Under the pieces are notes generated by a model. It was not told the origin of the DNA and made no database searches. It worked only from the letters and a program-made list of their open reading frames with translations. DNA of 64,000 nucleotides from JAKLIN01 sp049288015. GTDB taxonomy: Archaea; Nanobdellota; Nanobdellia; Pacearchaeales; GW2011-AR1. A program made the translations under genes and the position numbers. The stretch is from contig JBAQGX010000002.1 of NCBI GenBank assembly GCA_049288015.1, positions 5,451 through 69,450 of the forward strand, written 5' to 3'. This document shows, piece after piece, positions 41,468 through 49,063 of this stretch (positions within the stretch are counted from its first letter, which is position 1; every line of letters begins with the position of its first letter).

Positions 41468-42556
41468 ATGACCGCAACAAAAGCAGAAGTAAAAGAATTG
41501 GTTGAAGAATTAGAAAAATATAAGGGAAAACATACTGAGTTTATTACAGTCTATATCCCTGCAGGCTATGACTCAAATACTACTCAAAAACAAATTGAAG
41601 CTGAAAAAGCTACTGCAAAAAATATTAAATCAACAACAACAAGAAAAAATGTTATAGATGCTCTTGAAAAGATAGTTAGAGAATTGAAAAATCAAAAGAG
41701 AGCCCCTGAAAATGGGCTTGCGCTATTTTGCGGAAATATCTCAGATGTGGAAGGTGAACAAGATTTAAGATTTTGGGGAATAGAACCACCCCATCCACTT
41801 AATACAAGATTATACAGATGCGACAAGGAATTTGTCCTAGACCCACTTAAACAAATGCTTGAAGTTGAAGAAGTTTTTGGATTACTTGTAATGGATAGAA
41901 AAGAAGCAACAATTGGACTTCTAGAAGGCAAACTAATTCAAGTTTTTCAAAAAATGACCTCAGGGGTCCCAAGCCAGATACGTGCGGGGGGACAGAGTGC
42001 ATTGAGATTTCATAGAATAACTGAGGGGTTAACAAAAGAGTTTTATAAAAGAATAGCAGAAGAAATGAAAAAAATTTTCTTCGATATGCCTAAGCTTAAA
42101 GGTATAATTGTTGGAGGACCAGTGCCAACAAAAGATGAGTTCCTTGAAGGCGAATACTTAACAGACCAACTAAGAAAGAAGGTAATTGGAAGAATAGACA
42201 TTGGAGATACTTCGGAATCTGGATTAAATGAACTTGTGGAAAAATCAGGAGATTTATTGGCACAACAAGAGATCACAAAAGAAAAAGATGCCGTAAAAGA
42301 CTATTTCGCAGCTCTAAAAGAATCTTCTCATGGAAAATCAACAATTGGATACCCCGATACAAAAAGAGCGCTTGGATATGGAGCTGTCCAAAAAGTTTAT
42401 GTTTCCATAAAAACAAATAAAGAAATTCAAAAAGAACTACAAGAAATGGCCGAAAACACAGGTGCAGAAGTAATAACAATTTCAGTAGATACAGTTGAGG
42501 GTCAGCAATTCTTCAATCTTGGTGGAGTCGGTGCCATTTTAAGATATAAAGTGTAA
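41468..42556 (+). CDS. prf1: Peptide chain release factor aRF1
   Basis: 362 residues with NIKS at 52-55 for stop-codon reading, GGQ at 174-176 for peptidyl-tRNA hydrolysis, and a C-domain ending in DTVEGQQFFNLGGVGAILRYKV, the conserved eRF1/aRF1 end. At 362 residues it is shorter than the ~410 typical of archaeal aRF1, and no CxxC pair is seen in the C-domain, so the mini-domain insert is reduced. Followed by scpB with a 36-base gap. Confidence 0.92.
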   Translation: MTATKAEVKELVEELEKYKGKHTEFITVYIPAGYDSNTTQKQIEAEKATAKNIKSTTTRKNVIDALEKIVRELKNQKRAPENGLALFCGNISDVEGEQDLRFWGIEPPHPLNTRLYRCDKEFVLDPLKQMLEVEEVFGLLVMDRKEATIGLLEGKLIQVFQKMTSGVPSQIRAGGQSALRFHRITEGLTKEFYKRIAEEMKKIFFDMPKLKGIIVGGPVPTKDEFLEGEYLTDQLRKKVIGRIDIGDTSESGLNELVEKSGDLLAQQEITKEKDAVKDYFAALKESSHGKSTIGYPDTKRALGYGAVQKVYVSIKTNKEIQKELQEMAENTGAEVITISVDTVEGQQFFNLGGVGAILRYKV

Positions 42557-42592
42557 AGTAAAACCTTTAAAATACAAACTACCCTTTTCTTA

Positions 42593-43126
42593 ATGATGAA
42601 CATAACAAGCAAAACTGCTGGTGAAATTGATGAAGCACGAGAAAAAGAGTACATAAAAAAAGTAGAAGCAATATTTTTTATTTCAGGGAGATTTCTGTCA
42701 ATGCAGGAATTAATCTCTATTTCAGATTTAAATCCTATAATTCTAAAAGAAATTATAGAGAAACTCAAAGATAGATATAACAAAGAAGACTCCTCAATTG
42801 AAATAGTAGAAAGAGGAGGATCTTGGAAAATGGACATAAGAAAAGAATTTTCAGATGTTGTAAACAAACTCGCAACAGGAAATTCAGAATTCTCCAAAGC
42901 CGAGCGTGAAACCCTTGCAATTATTGCATACAAGCAGCCAATAAAACAGTCAGTGATAATAAAAATAAGAGGTAATAAATCTTATGATCACATAAAAAAA
43001 TTTATTGAAATTGGATTAGTCAAAAAGAAGAAAGTTGGACATACCAATGAACTTTCTTTATCCGAAGAGTTCTATGATTATTTCAACGTATCCGACCCTA
43101 AAGATTTTCTTAAGCAGGAGGAATAA
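42593..43126 (+). CDS. scpB: Segregation and condensation protein ScpB
   Basis: 177 residues with the tandem winged-helix layout of ScpB: EAIFFISGRFLSMQELISI..., then AERETLAIIAYKQPIKQSVIIKIRGNKSY, the second being the most conserved ScpB motif (ETLAIIAYKQPI). It binds ScpA-SMC in chromosome condensation. Two ATGs (42593, 42596) are possible. Its TAA overlaps the next ATG by one base, and the AGGAGG for the glycosyltransferase lies within its last codons. No scpA is seen nearby. Confidence 0.9.
   Translation: MMNITSKTAGEIDEAREKEYIKKVEAIFFISGRFLSMQELISISDLNPIILKEIIEKLKDRYNKEDSSIEIVERGGSWKMDIRKEFSDVVNKLATGNSEFSKAERETLAIIAYKQPIKQSVIIKIRGNKSYDHIKKFIEIGLVKKKKVGHTNELSLSEEFYDYFNVSDPKDFLKQEE
43117..43122 (+). 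promoter_or_regulatory. Strong Shine-Dalgarno before the GT2 gene
   Basis: AGGAGG at the end of scpB, 3 bases before ATG 43126. A perfect anti-SD match for an internal operon gene, in contrast to the leaderless-looking first genes in the window. Confidence 0.7.
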
Positions 43127-44367
43127 TGGTAGAGTTTCTAACTGTAGTATACTTGATTTATATCTTCCTTTCTTTGTATTTTTTATCTCTTTACATACTA
43201 TTATATTTACCAAACAAAAAGAAATTCTTTGATTTTCCAGAACCGCTAAAAGAATATTCTCTTGACATGATAGTCCCCTGCCATAATGCTGAAAAAAGAA
43301 TAGAAAAAACAATAAGAACAATCTTAGAATCAGATTACAAAGGTCTCAGAAAAGTAATCGTTGTAGATGACTGCAGCACAGATAATTCATTTCAAGTAAT
43401 AAAGGAATTAGCCAAAAAGAATCATAAAATACTTGCTGTTCAAACCCCCCATAATACAGGTAATGCGGCTGGTTCAAAAAACTATGGAGCTAGATTTGCT
43501 ACGGCAGAATTAATAGGATTTAGCGATGATGATTCTTCTCCAGAAAGGACAGCTATTTCTAAGATGGTCGGTTTTTTCAACGAGGAGAAAACTGGTGCAG
43601 TAACATCCTCCGTTCTAGTCCTAAATAATAAGAATATAATTGAGAGGCTTCAAGCAATTGAATATAGGATGATTGTATTTACAAGAAAACTTCTGGGATT
43701 TGCTGACGCAATATATGTAACTCCAGGACCTCTCGCCATATACAAAAAAGAAGTCTTTGATAAAATAGGTGGATTTGACGAAAAAAATCTAACTGAAGAC
43801 ATTGAAATAACTTGGAATATGATTTCAAAAGGCTACAATGTTAGGATGAGTTCTCAGTCAAAGGTTTATACAGAAGTTCCAAGCAATATTAAAGTCTGGT
43901 TTAAACAAAGATTAAGATGGAATATTGGAGGAGTCCAAACAATACAGAAATATAGAAAGACTTTTTTGAAAAAAGGGATGCTAGGTAGTTTCATTATTCC
44001 TTTTTTTATACTGTCTTGGATCATAGGAATTTCTGGACTATTAATCTTATTTTATAGAATAACCCAGAGCATAATAATAAGCACTTTATCCGCAAGCTAT
44101 TCAATAAAAACACAAGCAGCAATATTAAGCTTAAGCGAAATAAATTTAGTTCCAAGCATTCTGATAATTTTTGGGATATTGATTTTAGTAGTTGGATTTA
44201 TATTCACTTTAACTGCTTTATATTATACAAGAGAAGATAGAGCAGATTTTAAAAAGGTGGGGGTATTCGGCATATTAGGATATTCATTCCTTTATTTGCT
44301 TGCTTATCCAATATTGTTAGTAATATCGGTGTATAAAATAATATCAAGAAAAGAGCATTCATGGTAA
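43126..44367 (+). CDS. Membrane glycosyltransferase family 2
   Basis: 413 residues. An N-terminal helix (VVYLIYIFLSLYFLSLYILL) is followed by a GT2 GT-A domain: DMIVPCHNAEKRI, VVDDCSTDNS, the metal-binding GFSDDDSSPE, TEDIEITW and the processive-type QRLRW motif, then three or four C-terminal helices. This is the plan of polysaccharide synthases (cellulose/hyaluronan/DltB-linked type). It probably makes a surface glycan. Product unknown. Coupled to scpB by a one-base overlap. Confidence 0.88.
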   Translation: MVEFLTVVYLIYIFLSLYFLSLYILLYLPNKKKFFDFPEPLKEYSLDMIVPCHNAEKRIEKTIRTILESDYKGLRKVIVVDDCSTDNSFQVIKELAKKNHKILAVQTPHNTGNAAGSKNYGARFATAELIGFSDDDSSPERTAISKMVGFFNEEKTGAVTSSVLVLNNKNIIERLQAIEYRMIVFTRKLLGFADAIYVTPGPLAIYKKEVFDKIGGFDEKNLTEDIEITWNMISKGYNVRMSSQSKVYTEVPSNIKVWFKQRLRWNIGGVQTIQKYRKTFLKKGMLGSFIIPFFILSWIIGISGLLILFYRITQSIIISTLSASYSIKTQAAILSLSEINLVPSILIIFGILILVVGFIFTLTALYYTREDRADFKKVGVFGILGYSFLYLLAYPILLVISVYKIISRKEHSW

Positions 44368-44368
44368 A

Positions 44369-45025
44369 ATGTTAGAAAATAAAAAAAATGTATTCTGGGA
44401 AGCACTTCTTATAGCTTCAGTGATATTTATTCTGGGATTGCTTGTTGGAATTTTTGTAGAAGCAGATAGACTCCAGCAGATTAATGATTATTACTCTCAA
44501 GCTCAAGTTTCATTAATGGATTCTTCAACATTAAGCAGTTCTATAGGGAGTTCAGTATCTTGCACAGATATTATAAGTTCAAGTATAGATTTCGCAGACA
44601 AAGTTTACAATGAGTCTCTATTATTAGAAAAATATGAAGCTTCTGGAAAAATCACAAACAGCATGATTATAGCTCATTCGGAATATGACTTACTGAGAAC
44701 CATTTTATGGCAAAATCTCATGACAATACAAAATAAATGCCCAAATCAATTTAATTTTGTTATCTATTTATATGATTATAATTCTCCTGATTTAAATCAG
44801 ATAGCTACCCAAAGTGTGTGGTCAAAGATTTTACTAGAATTAAAGCAGCAAGAAGGGAATAATTTGATTCTAGTGCCAATAGCAGTTAATAGTAACCTAT
44901 CCTCTCTTGACTTACTTACAAAAGAGTTTAACATAACAAGCTATCCTGCAGTCATAATAAATGATAAAAATGTTATTTATAATCTAGAATCTTCACAACA
45001 ATTGGAGAAATATATCACCCCATAG
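44369..45025 (+). CDS. Membrane-anchored thioredoxin-fold-like protein
   Basis: 218 residues. One N-terminal helix (ALLIASVIFILGLLVGIFV), then an extracellular part whose C-terminal ~90 residues run FNFVIYLYDY ... ILVPIAVNSN ... LTKEFNITSYPAVIINDKNV, the beta-alpha-beta pattern ending in the cis-Pro SYPAV of thioredoxin folds. No CxxC active site is present; three scattered Cys remain. It is one base after the GT2 stop. A redox-inactive adaptor is likely; function unknown. Confidence 0.6.
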   Translation: MLENKKNVFWEALLIASVIFILGLLVGIFVEADRLQQINDYYSQAQVSLMDSSTLSSSIGSSVSCTDIISSSIDFADKVYNESLLLEKYEASGKITNSMIIAHSEYDLLRTILWQNLMTIQNKCPNQFNFVIYLYDYNSPDLNQIATQSVWSKILLELKQQEGNNLILVPIAVNSNLSSLDLLTKEFNITSYPAVIINDKNVIYNLESSQQLEKYITP

Positions 45026-45077
45026 TTACTATTCTCAGCACGAAAATCTTTAAAAAATAGATATTAGGTAGATATGT

Positions 45078-45761
45078 ATGGCAAATTGTTTTAGGTGTGG
45101 TATTTCTTCAGAAGCTGTCCCGTTGTATGATGCAATTACTGGAGACGGATTAGTAAAAGTATGTGCTAACTGCAACATACAAGAAAATCTGCCTTTAATC
45201 AGGACTGTTGATGTTTCTAAAGGTGAAAGAAGATTAACCGTGCATGAAAGACTATCAAAAATGGCCGGAATCAATCCTACAGAAATGGAGATAAGAAAAC
45301 AGGAAGATGAAAGGAAAAAACAAAATGAAGAGATGAAACAGGTTATGGACAAAAATTTTAGGGAAGAGATATATAACTCAAACACTAAAAAAGATGTTTC
45401 TGGAGAGTCAAATTTAGTAAGGAATTTCCATTGGGAAATTTTAAAGGCTAGAAGAAACAAAAAATTAACTCAAGCACAACTCGCAGATGTTATTGGTGAA
45501 TCAGAATTAGCTATAAGGATGGCTGAAAGAGGGATACTTCCTAGGGAAAGAGAGAGACTCATAAAAAAACTTGAATCTTATCTAAGAATAAGGTTAACAA
45601 AAAACCCAGATGCTCCAGTATTAATTGAACAGAAAGTGGAAACTGTGGAAGCAGAGGTCCCTATCGAAGAAATAAAGAAGAAATTCTCAATAAGAGGGCT
45701 ATTAGGCTTAAAGAAAAAGGTAAAAGTAAAAGATTCTGAAGAACAGCAAGAAGAGCATTAA
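45078..45761 (+). CDS. mbf1: Multiprotein bridging factor 1 (aMBF1)
   Basis: 227 residues. N-terminal zinc ribbon CFRCG...VCANC, a linker with the conserved GERRLTVHERLSKMAG stretch, and an XRE HTH (LKARRNKKLTQAQLADVIGESELAIRMAERG) at about 115-150. The C-terminus is a basic Lys-rich extension beyond the usual end. aMBF1 binds the small ribosomal subunit and basal transcription machinery in archaea. It heads a group of information-processing genes (rpoL, radB, nre, FKBP). Confidence 0.9.
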   Translation: MANCFRCGISSEAVPLYDAITGDGLVKVCANCNIQENLPLIRTVDVSKGERRLTVHERLSKMAGINPTEMEIRKQEDERKKQNEEMKQVMDKNFREEIYNSNTKKDVSGESNLVRNFHWEILKARRNKKLTQAQLADVIGESELAIRMAERGILPRERERLIKKLESYLRIRLTKNPDAPVLIEQKVETVEAEVPIEEIKKKFSIRGLLGLKKKVKVKDSEEQQEEH

Positions 45762-45791
45762 ATTTATAAACTAATTTCCTGAATTCTTTCT

Positions 45792-46055
45792 ATGGAAATC
45801 AAGGTATTAAATAATTCAAAAGAAGAGCTGGAAATTGAACTAGATAGCTTAACAATAGCTGAGATTTTAAGAGTTTACCTCAACAAAGATTCTTCTGTTG
45901 TCTTTGCAGCTTGGAAAAGAGAACACCCTACAAAAAACCCAGTTATGCTCATAAAAACAAAAGGCAAAACAGCAAAAAAAGCTGTTGAGGATGCGGTTTC
46001 ACTAATTACAAAAGAGCTAGAAAAGGTAGAAAACGACTTTAAAAAATTGAAATAA
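45792..46055 (+). CDS. rpoL: DNA-directed RNA polymerase subunit L
   Basis: 87 residues, the RPB11/AC19-like subunit that pairs with subunit D at assembly. ITIAEILRVYLNKDSSVVFAAWKREHPTKNPVMLIKTKG (key LRVYLN, AAWKREHP) and the C-terminal helix VSLITKELEKVENDFKKL match family members. Normal length. Confidence 0.94.
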   Translation: MEIKVLNNSKEELEIELDSLTIAEILRVYLNKDSSVVFAAWKREHPTKNPVMLIKTKGKTAKKAVEDAVSLITKELEKVENDFKKLK

Positions 46056-46112
46056 TATCCTTGTGCATAACCCAATACAAATTCTTATTAAGATAAATAT
46101 TCTTTTCTGAAA

Positions 46113-46838
46113 ATGGCCCAGAATAAAATTTCTACGGGAAGTTATGATTTAAACACCTGGCTTTATGGAGGTTATGAAAAAGATATAATAACAATGATCG
46201 CAGGCCCTCCAGGAAGTGGAAAAACAAATTTTGCAATATCTGCGGCATGTAGTCAAGCAAAAAAAGGAAATAAGGTATTATTCATTGATACCGAAGGAGG
46301 ATTCAGCATAGAAAGAATAAAGCAAATTGCTGAAGAAAACCAAGAGGAAGTTCTGAGAAACATCCTCCTATTAAAGCCAACAAATTTTGAAGAACAAAAA
46401 GAAATAATAAATAATATAAAAACCCAGCTAAAAAAAGAATCAATTAGTCTGATAATTATCGATGGAATGGCAATGCTCTATCGTTTGGAACTCGGAGACA
46501 ATAGAAAAGATGATGATCAAATAAAAAACATCAACAGAGAAGTAGCAAAACAAATGCGTGACCTTGCTGAAATATCAAGAAAACAAGAAATTCCAGTTAT
46601 AATAACAAATCAGGTTTATTCCCAATTTCTTTCAGATGAAGACATAAGAAATGGTATTGAAAAAGAAACAAATATTGTAGGCGGAGATTTATTCAAATAT
46701 TGGAGCAAATGCATAATTCAACTTTCAAATGAAAATAGAAGAAAAAAGGCCTTTCTTCTGAAGCACAGATTTCTTCCGCAAAGGGAAATAATATTTGAAA
46801 TAAAAAATAAAGGAATTTTTAAAAAAGGTTTATTCTGA
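46113..46838 (+). CDS. radB: DNA repair and recombination protein RadB
   Basis: 241 residues, a single RecA core without the N-terminal HhH domain of RadA. Walker A GPPGSGKT is at 31-38, TYDLNTWLYGG-like start ISTGSYDLNTWLYGGYE, Walker B ISLIIIDGMAMLYR, and ITNQVYSQF near 160. RadB is a paralogue of RadA that modulates recombination in many archaea. The Nre gene starts 2 nt after its stop. Confidence 0.92.
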   Translation: MAQNKISTGSYDLNTWLYGGYEKDIITMIAGPPGSGKTNFAISAACSQAKKGNKVLFIDTEGGFSIERIKQIAEENQEEVLRNILLLKPTNFEEQKEIINNIKTQLKKESISLIIIDGMAMLYRLELGDNRKDDDQIKNINREVAKQMRDLAEISRKQEIPVIITNQVYSQFLSDEDIRNGIEKETNIVGGDLFKYWSKCIIQLSNENRRKKAFLLKHRFLPQREIIFEIKNKGIFKKGLF

Positions 46839-46840
46839 AG

Positions 46841-48046
46841 ATGGAAGATATAAAATTTTCTGTAATAAAGAAGATTGCTGATACTAGCTTTAAGTATAAA
46901 AACTTGGGAAATGTTTCAAAAATAGATAGTACCTCTCCTCCAAGTGTCTTTATTGGAAGTAAATTAAAATACCCTTTAGTCAATGTTGGAATTCTTTCCC
47001 CGCTGGAACATGATGAAAATGCTTGGCTTTATGACAATGAAAAATACTGGGCAAACAATAATTTTCAGATAAATGACGTACTGAGATTAAGAAATAGCCT
47101 TCTTAATTCAAGATTTCAATCTAAGGTTCAAGACTCTAGATTAAATAAGAAATTTCTTCAGATTGCTCAGGATATTGCAATAGCATCTAAACCAGTAGAT
47201 GTTGAAATTGAATTGAAAAATAAATTGAATCTTGGAAAAAGTAGAGATAGGGTAATAACCCCACACGGAATGCATGCTGGATTAAAACAGGCAAAGATAA
47301 CTGGGAATGTAAAAATTGATAGAAAAGTCGACAAAGTAATGAACGATGAAATAAAAGCATCAGAAGGAATTGAATATTTGTATAAAAACGAATTCACTGA
47401 ATACTCTTTAAGCAAAATTTTAAGTGTAGGAGCACTTGGATTACAAAAAGACAAAAAACTCGTCCCAACTAGATGGTCCATTACGGCCACCGATGATACA
47501 ATTGGTAAACTATTATTAAAAAATGTAAGAGAATACAAATGGATCGAAAACTATGAATTATTTTTTGGAGAATTTTTAGGCAATCAATACTTGATTTTAT
47601 TCTTCCCTTCTGCGTTCAGTTTTGAATTATTTGAACTTTATGTTCCCGGAAGCTCTTGGAACCCTTCAAATAGAATTAAAGCTTCAACAGATTCAGAGGG
47701 ATATTCCGGACGAAAAACTTATGCTTCAAACACTGCAGGAGGATATTATGCAACTCGCCTCCCTATTTTGGAATACCTTAACAAAATAAAAAAGCAAGCT
47801 TCCGTATTAGCAATAAGAATTGAAACTCCAACATACTGGGCAGGCCTTGGTGTATGGGTTGTAAGAGAAAGTGTTAGAAAAGCTCTTAATAATAAATATT
47901 TTGAATTTGACAACAAAGAAGAATTTATTGATAACTCAAAAAAAATAGGACAAGCAAAATATCATTTTGACTATTCTGAAATACTTAACAAAAGTAAAAT
48001 CTTAAATCAAATTCAGACACAAAAAAACTTACTAGAATTTTTATAG
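46841..48046 (+). CDS. nreA: Nre-family DNA repair protein
   Basis: 401 residues of the archaeal Nre family (DUF650/DUF651). Conserved stretches: SPPSVFIGSKLKYPLVNVGILSP, SRDRVITPHGMHAGLKQAKIT, VPTRWSITATDD, and AGGYYATRLPILEYL. The last eight residues QKNLLEFL fit a PCNA-binding PIP box (Q-x2-L-x2-F-L) at 394-401; NreA is known to use a C-terminal PIP motif. Operon with radB, both DNA repair. Confidence 0.9.
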   Translation: MEDIKFSVIKKIADTSFKYKNLGNVSKIDSTSPPSVFIGSKLKYPLVNVGILSPLEHDENAWLYDNEKYWANNNFQINDVLRLRNSLLNSRFQSKVQDSRLNKKFLQIAQDIAIASKPVDVEIELKNKLNLGKSRDRVITPHGMHAGLKQAKITGNVKIDRKVDKVMNDEIKASEGIEYLYKNEFTEYSLSKILSVGALGLQKDKKLVPTRWSITATDDTIGKLLLKNVREYKWIENYELFFGEFLGNQYLILFFPSAFSFELFELYVPGSSWNPSNRIKASTDSEGYSGRKTYASNTAGGYYATRLPILEYLNKIKKQASVLAIRIETPTYWAGLGVWVVRESVRKALNNKYFEFDNKEEFIDNSKKIGQAKYHFDYSEILNKSKILNQIQTQKNLLEFL

Positions 48047-48085
48047 ATCCGAAACACTTATAAAACCAATTTTTCTTTGGACTAA

Positions 48086-48532
48086 ATGCCAGCAAAACAG
48101 GGAGACATTGTAAAAGTCAATTATGAAGGAAGACTTGACAATGGAGAAATATTTGATACTAGCCAGCATGGAGAGCATAACCATCCTATTGAATTTACTA
48201 TAGGAGAACACCATGTAATAAAAGGATTTGAAGAAGGAGTTCTTGGGATGGAATTAGATGATGAAAAGAATATTTCTATACAAGCAAAAGATGCTTATGG
48301 TGAATCTAGGGAAGATTTAAAGAAAGAATTCCCAAGGAATGAAATTCCCTTTCAGAAAGAACCGGAAGAGGGTATGTTCTTATCACTAAGAACACCTGAA
48401 GGGAAAGAATTCTCAGCAAAGATAATAAAAGTAACTCCAGACAAGATAACTTTAGATTTTAACCACCCTTTAGCCGGAAAAAGGCTAAATTTCAAAGTGA
48501 AACTAGTTGATATTAAAGAAAAAGAACAATAG
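48086..48532 (+). CDS. FKBP-type peptidyl-prolyl isomerase (SlyD-like)
   Basis: 148 residues: FKBP half-domain GDIVKVNYEGRLDNGEIFDTS, the IEFTIGEHHVIKGFEEGVLGM core, an insert-in-flap chaperone domain (about 65-120), and closure with DFNHPLAGKRLNFKVKLV. This is the short archaeal FKBP/SlyD form that speeds prolyl isomerisation and binds unfolded chains. Single gene with TATA-like TTATAAAA upstream. Confidence 0.93.
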   Translation: MPAKQGDIVKVNYEGRLDNGEIFDTSQHGEHNHPIEFTIGEHHVIKGFEEGVLGMELDDEKNISIQAKDAYGESREDLKKEFPRNEIPFQKEPEEGMFLSLRTPEGKEFSAKIIKVTPDKITLDFNHPLAGKRLNFKVKLVDIKEKEQ

Positions 48533-48599
48533 TTCTCAAAAGAATTCTAAAAAAGCTGAAAGTTAAATAAAAAATAAATAAATTTAGAGATAAGATTAC

Positions 48600-48962
48600 T
48601 TAGAATCTCTCTCTTCTGCCGCTATCTCTTCCGCCGAAACTTCTTCTCTGTCCACCACCAAATCCACCGGATCTTGGAGGTCCTCTGCTGTTAAAGTCTC
48701 TTCTTGGCCTTGGAGCATCAGGATCAAATGGCTTTGCTTCAGAAAGCTTCAATTCTCTTCCTTTGAAGTCCTTTCCATTAAGCTCGTCAAGTGCTCTCTT
48801 TGCAGCCGCATCATCGGGTATTGTAACAAAGCCAAAACCCTTTGATCTTCCGTTGAATTTATCCTTAATGAGTACAACTTCTTCAGTTTCATAACCAGAA
48901 AAAAGCTCTTTCAAATCAGATTCTTCAACACTGAAAGGCAAATTACCTACGTAAATTTTCAT
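48600..48962 (-). CDS. RRM RNA-binding protein with RGG-type tail
   Basis: 120 residues. One RRM: RNP2 IYVGNL at 3-8 and RNP1 SKGFGFVT at about 40-47, then an Arg/Gly/Pro-rich tail (SGGFGGGQRRSFGGRD) typical of cyanobacterial/bacterial cold-induced Rbp proteins. RRM proteins are rare in archaea, so lateral transfer is likely. A strong AGGAGG lies 5 bases before the ATG and a 17-codon reading frame sits in the leader (48978-49031). Probably an RNA chaperone. Confidence 0.92.
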   Translation of the reverse strand: MKIYVGNLPFSVEESDLKELFSGYETEEVVLIKDKFNGRSKGFGFVTIPDDAAAKRALDELNGKDFKGRELKLSEAKPFDPDAPRPRRDFNSRGPPRSGGFGGGQRRSFGGRDSGRRERF

Positions 48963-48977
48963 ATTTCCTCCTTACAT

Positions 48978-49031
48978 TCATTTAAGCATAACAGAATTAG
49001 CTGTTTTCTTACTTACTCCTTCTACTGACAT
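48978..49031 (-). CDS. Possible 17-residue leader peptide before the RRM gene
   Basis: ATG 49031 to TGA 48978 encodes MSVEGVSKKTANSVMLK. A TATA-like TTTAAATCCC at about 49050-49062 places a start site near this ATG, so it would be read leaderless, followed by the RRM gene with its own AGGAGG. No homologue is known to me; it could be chance. Confidence 0.3.
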   Translation of the reverse strand: MSVEGVSKKTANSVMLK

Positions 49032-49063
49032 AATATTGTTAAAAAAACGGGATTTAAAAATGT

